A stretch of DNA of 64,000 nucleotides. Source: Aeromicrobium chenweiae. Its GTDB lineage: Bacteria > Actinomycetota > Actinomycetes > Propionibacteriales > Nocardioidaceae. Location of the stretch: contig NZ_CP026952.1 of assembly GCF_003065605.1 (NCBI RefSeq), positions 3,596,001-3,660,000 on the forward strand, read 5' to 3'. The notes below the pieces were generated by a model. That model had not been told where the DNA came from. It ran no database searches and saw only the letters and a list, made by a program, of their open reading frames with translations. The position numbers and the translations under genes are program-made. This document shows, in pieces, positions 63,756-64,000 of the stretch. How positions within the stretch are numbered: position 1 is the stretch's first letter; every line of letters begins with the position of its first letter.

Positions 63756-64000
63756 GCTGACGCAGCCGGACCGTCTCGGGCAGCGACGCGAGCTCGCGCA
63801 GCACGTCGTCGCCGACCTCGTCCAGCACGTCGGTCAGGACGTAGCCGATCTCGCCGCGGGTCGACAGTGACTGCGCCTCGATGTTGACGCCGCACTCGCC
63901 GAGCAACCCGTTGATCCTGGCCAGGACGCCGGGTGCGTTGCGGTGCACGAGGGCCAGGCGGTGCTTGGAGGCGTCCGCCGCGAGGTTGATCTCGGGCATG
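63748..64000 (-). CDS. serA: D-3-phosphoglycerate dehydrogenase, C-terminal ACT domain (partial)
   Basis: Only the last ~83 residues lie in the window: an ACT domain (HRLALVHRNAPGVLARINGLLGECGVNIEAQSLSTRGEIGYVLTDV) with VNIEAQ and G-E-I-G-Y-V matching the regulatory domain of SerA, where serine binds and inhibits the first step of serine biosynthesis. The M at 63999 is probably internal; the gene continues beyond the edge. Its stop region overlaps the sirtuin gene by 8 bases. Confidence 0.82.
   Translation of the reverse strand, partial: MPEINLAADASKHRLALVHRNAPGVLARINGLLGECGVNIEAQSLSTRGEIGYVLTDVLDEVGDDVLRELASLPETVRLRQLS

Overview
The window is chromosomal DNA of a high-GC actinobacterium. 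GC-rich codon use, GTG starts and GTGA/ATGA stop-start overlaps, DtxR/IdeR-type iron regulation, an accA2/accD2/fadE block like that of mycobacteria, and DUF3352, SCO4848, TIGR03084 and DUF1206 family proteins all fit this. The overall gene set suggests Nocardioidaceae (Aeromicrobium or Nocardioides); that assignment is inference. No tRNA, rRNA, transposase, phage gene or CRISPR array was seen. Genes run off both ends: an acyl-CoA dehydrogenase at base 1 and a phosphoglycerate dehydrogenase C-terminus at base 64000.

Region by region. 1-8944: a tightly overlapping leftward operon (TetR, TIGR03084 protein, AtuA/DUF1446 protein, acyl-CoA dehydrogenase, carboxyltransferase, biotin carboxylase/carrier, acyl-CoA dehydrogenase) behind a TetR operator; it probably degrades a branched or terpenoid acyl-CoA. 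9-16.6 kb: exported proteins, an HSL-type esterase, a SIMPL protein, a divergent HxlR/thioesterase pair and a plant-type 6-phosphofructokinase. 17.2-19.6 kb: metY-metX, sulfur assimilation into homocysteine. 19.6-24.5 kb: an integral membrane protein, a DUF4185 beta-propeller protein, two SDRs and a histidine phosphatase, interspersed with short-repeat arrays. 24.5-30.2 kb: a DrrAB-type exporter, a fasciclin lipoprotein with a membrane-bound molybdopterin oxidoreductase behind a SigK-like promoter, and an unassigned 475-aa Rossmann protein. 30.2-41.5 kb: nitroreductase/enoyl-CoA hydratase, SDRs, an OsmC protein, a small beta-flower protein, an amino-acid permease, and a TetR-controlled P450 with an SDR. 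41.5-44.5 kb: a ferric-siderophore ABC importer behind an iron box. 44.7-52.2 kb: beta-oxidation (fadB, fadA, acyl-CoA dehydrogenase, alpha-methylacyl-CoA racemase) around a MerR regulator, with two matching operator/promoters. 52-64 kb: a flavin monooxygenase-like protein, a hydroxy-acid oxidase, an amino-acid ABC importer, a PadR regulator, 2,4-dienoyl-CoA reductase, a sirtuin and others.

The dominant theme is lipid/acyl-CoA catabolism under several local regulators (TetR twice, MerR, HxlR, PadR). The most unusual content is non-coding: several unrelated short repeat families (21-bp units at convergent gene ends, an inverted/tandem family at two loci 18 kb apart, a 31-bp pair), one of which appears to have entered the linker of the AtuA protein in frame. 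The other window-wide pattern is a -10-like TANNNT placed 6-7 bases before many start codons, which implies frequent leaderless mRNAs.
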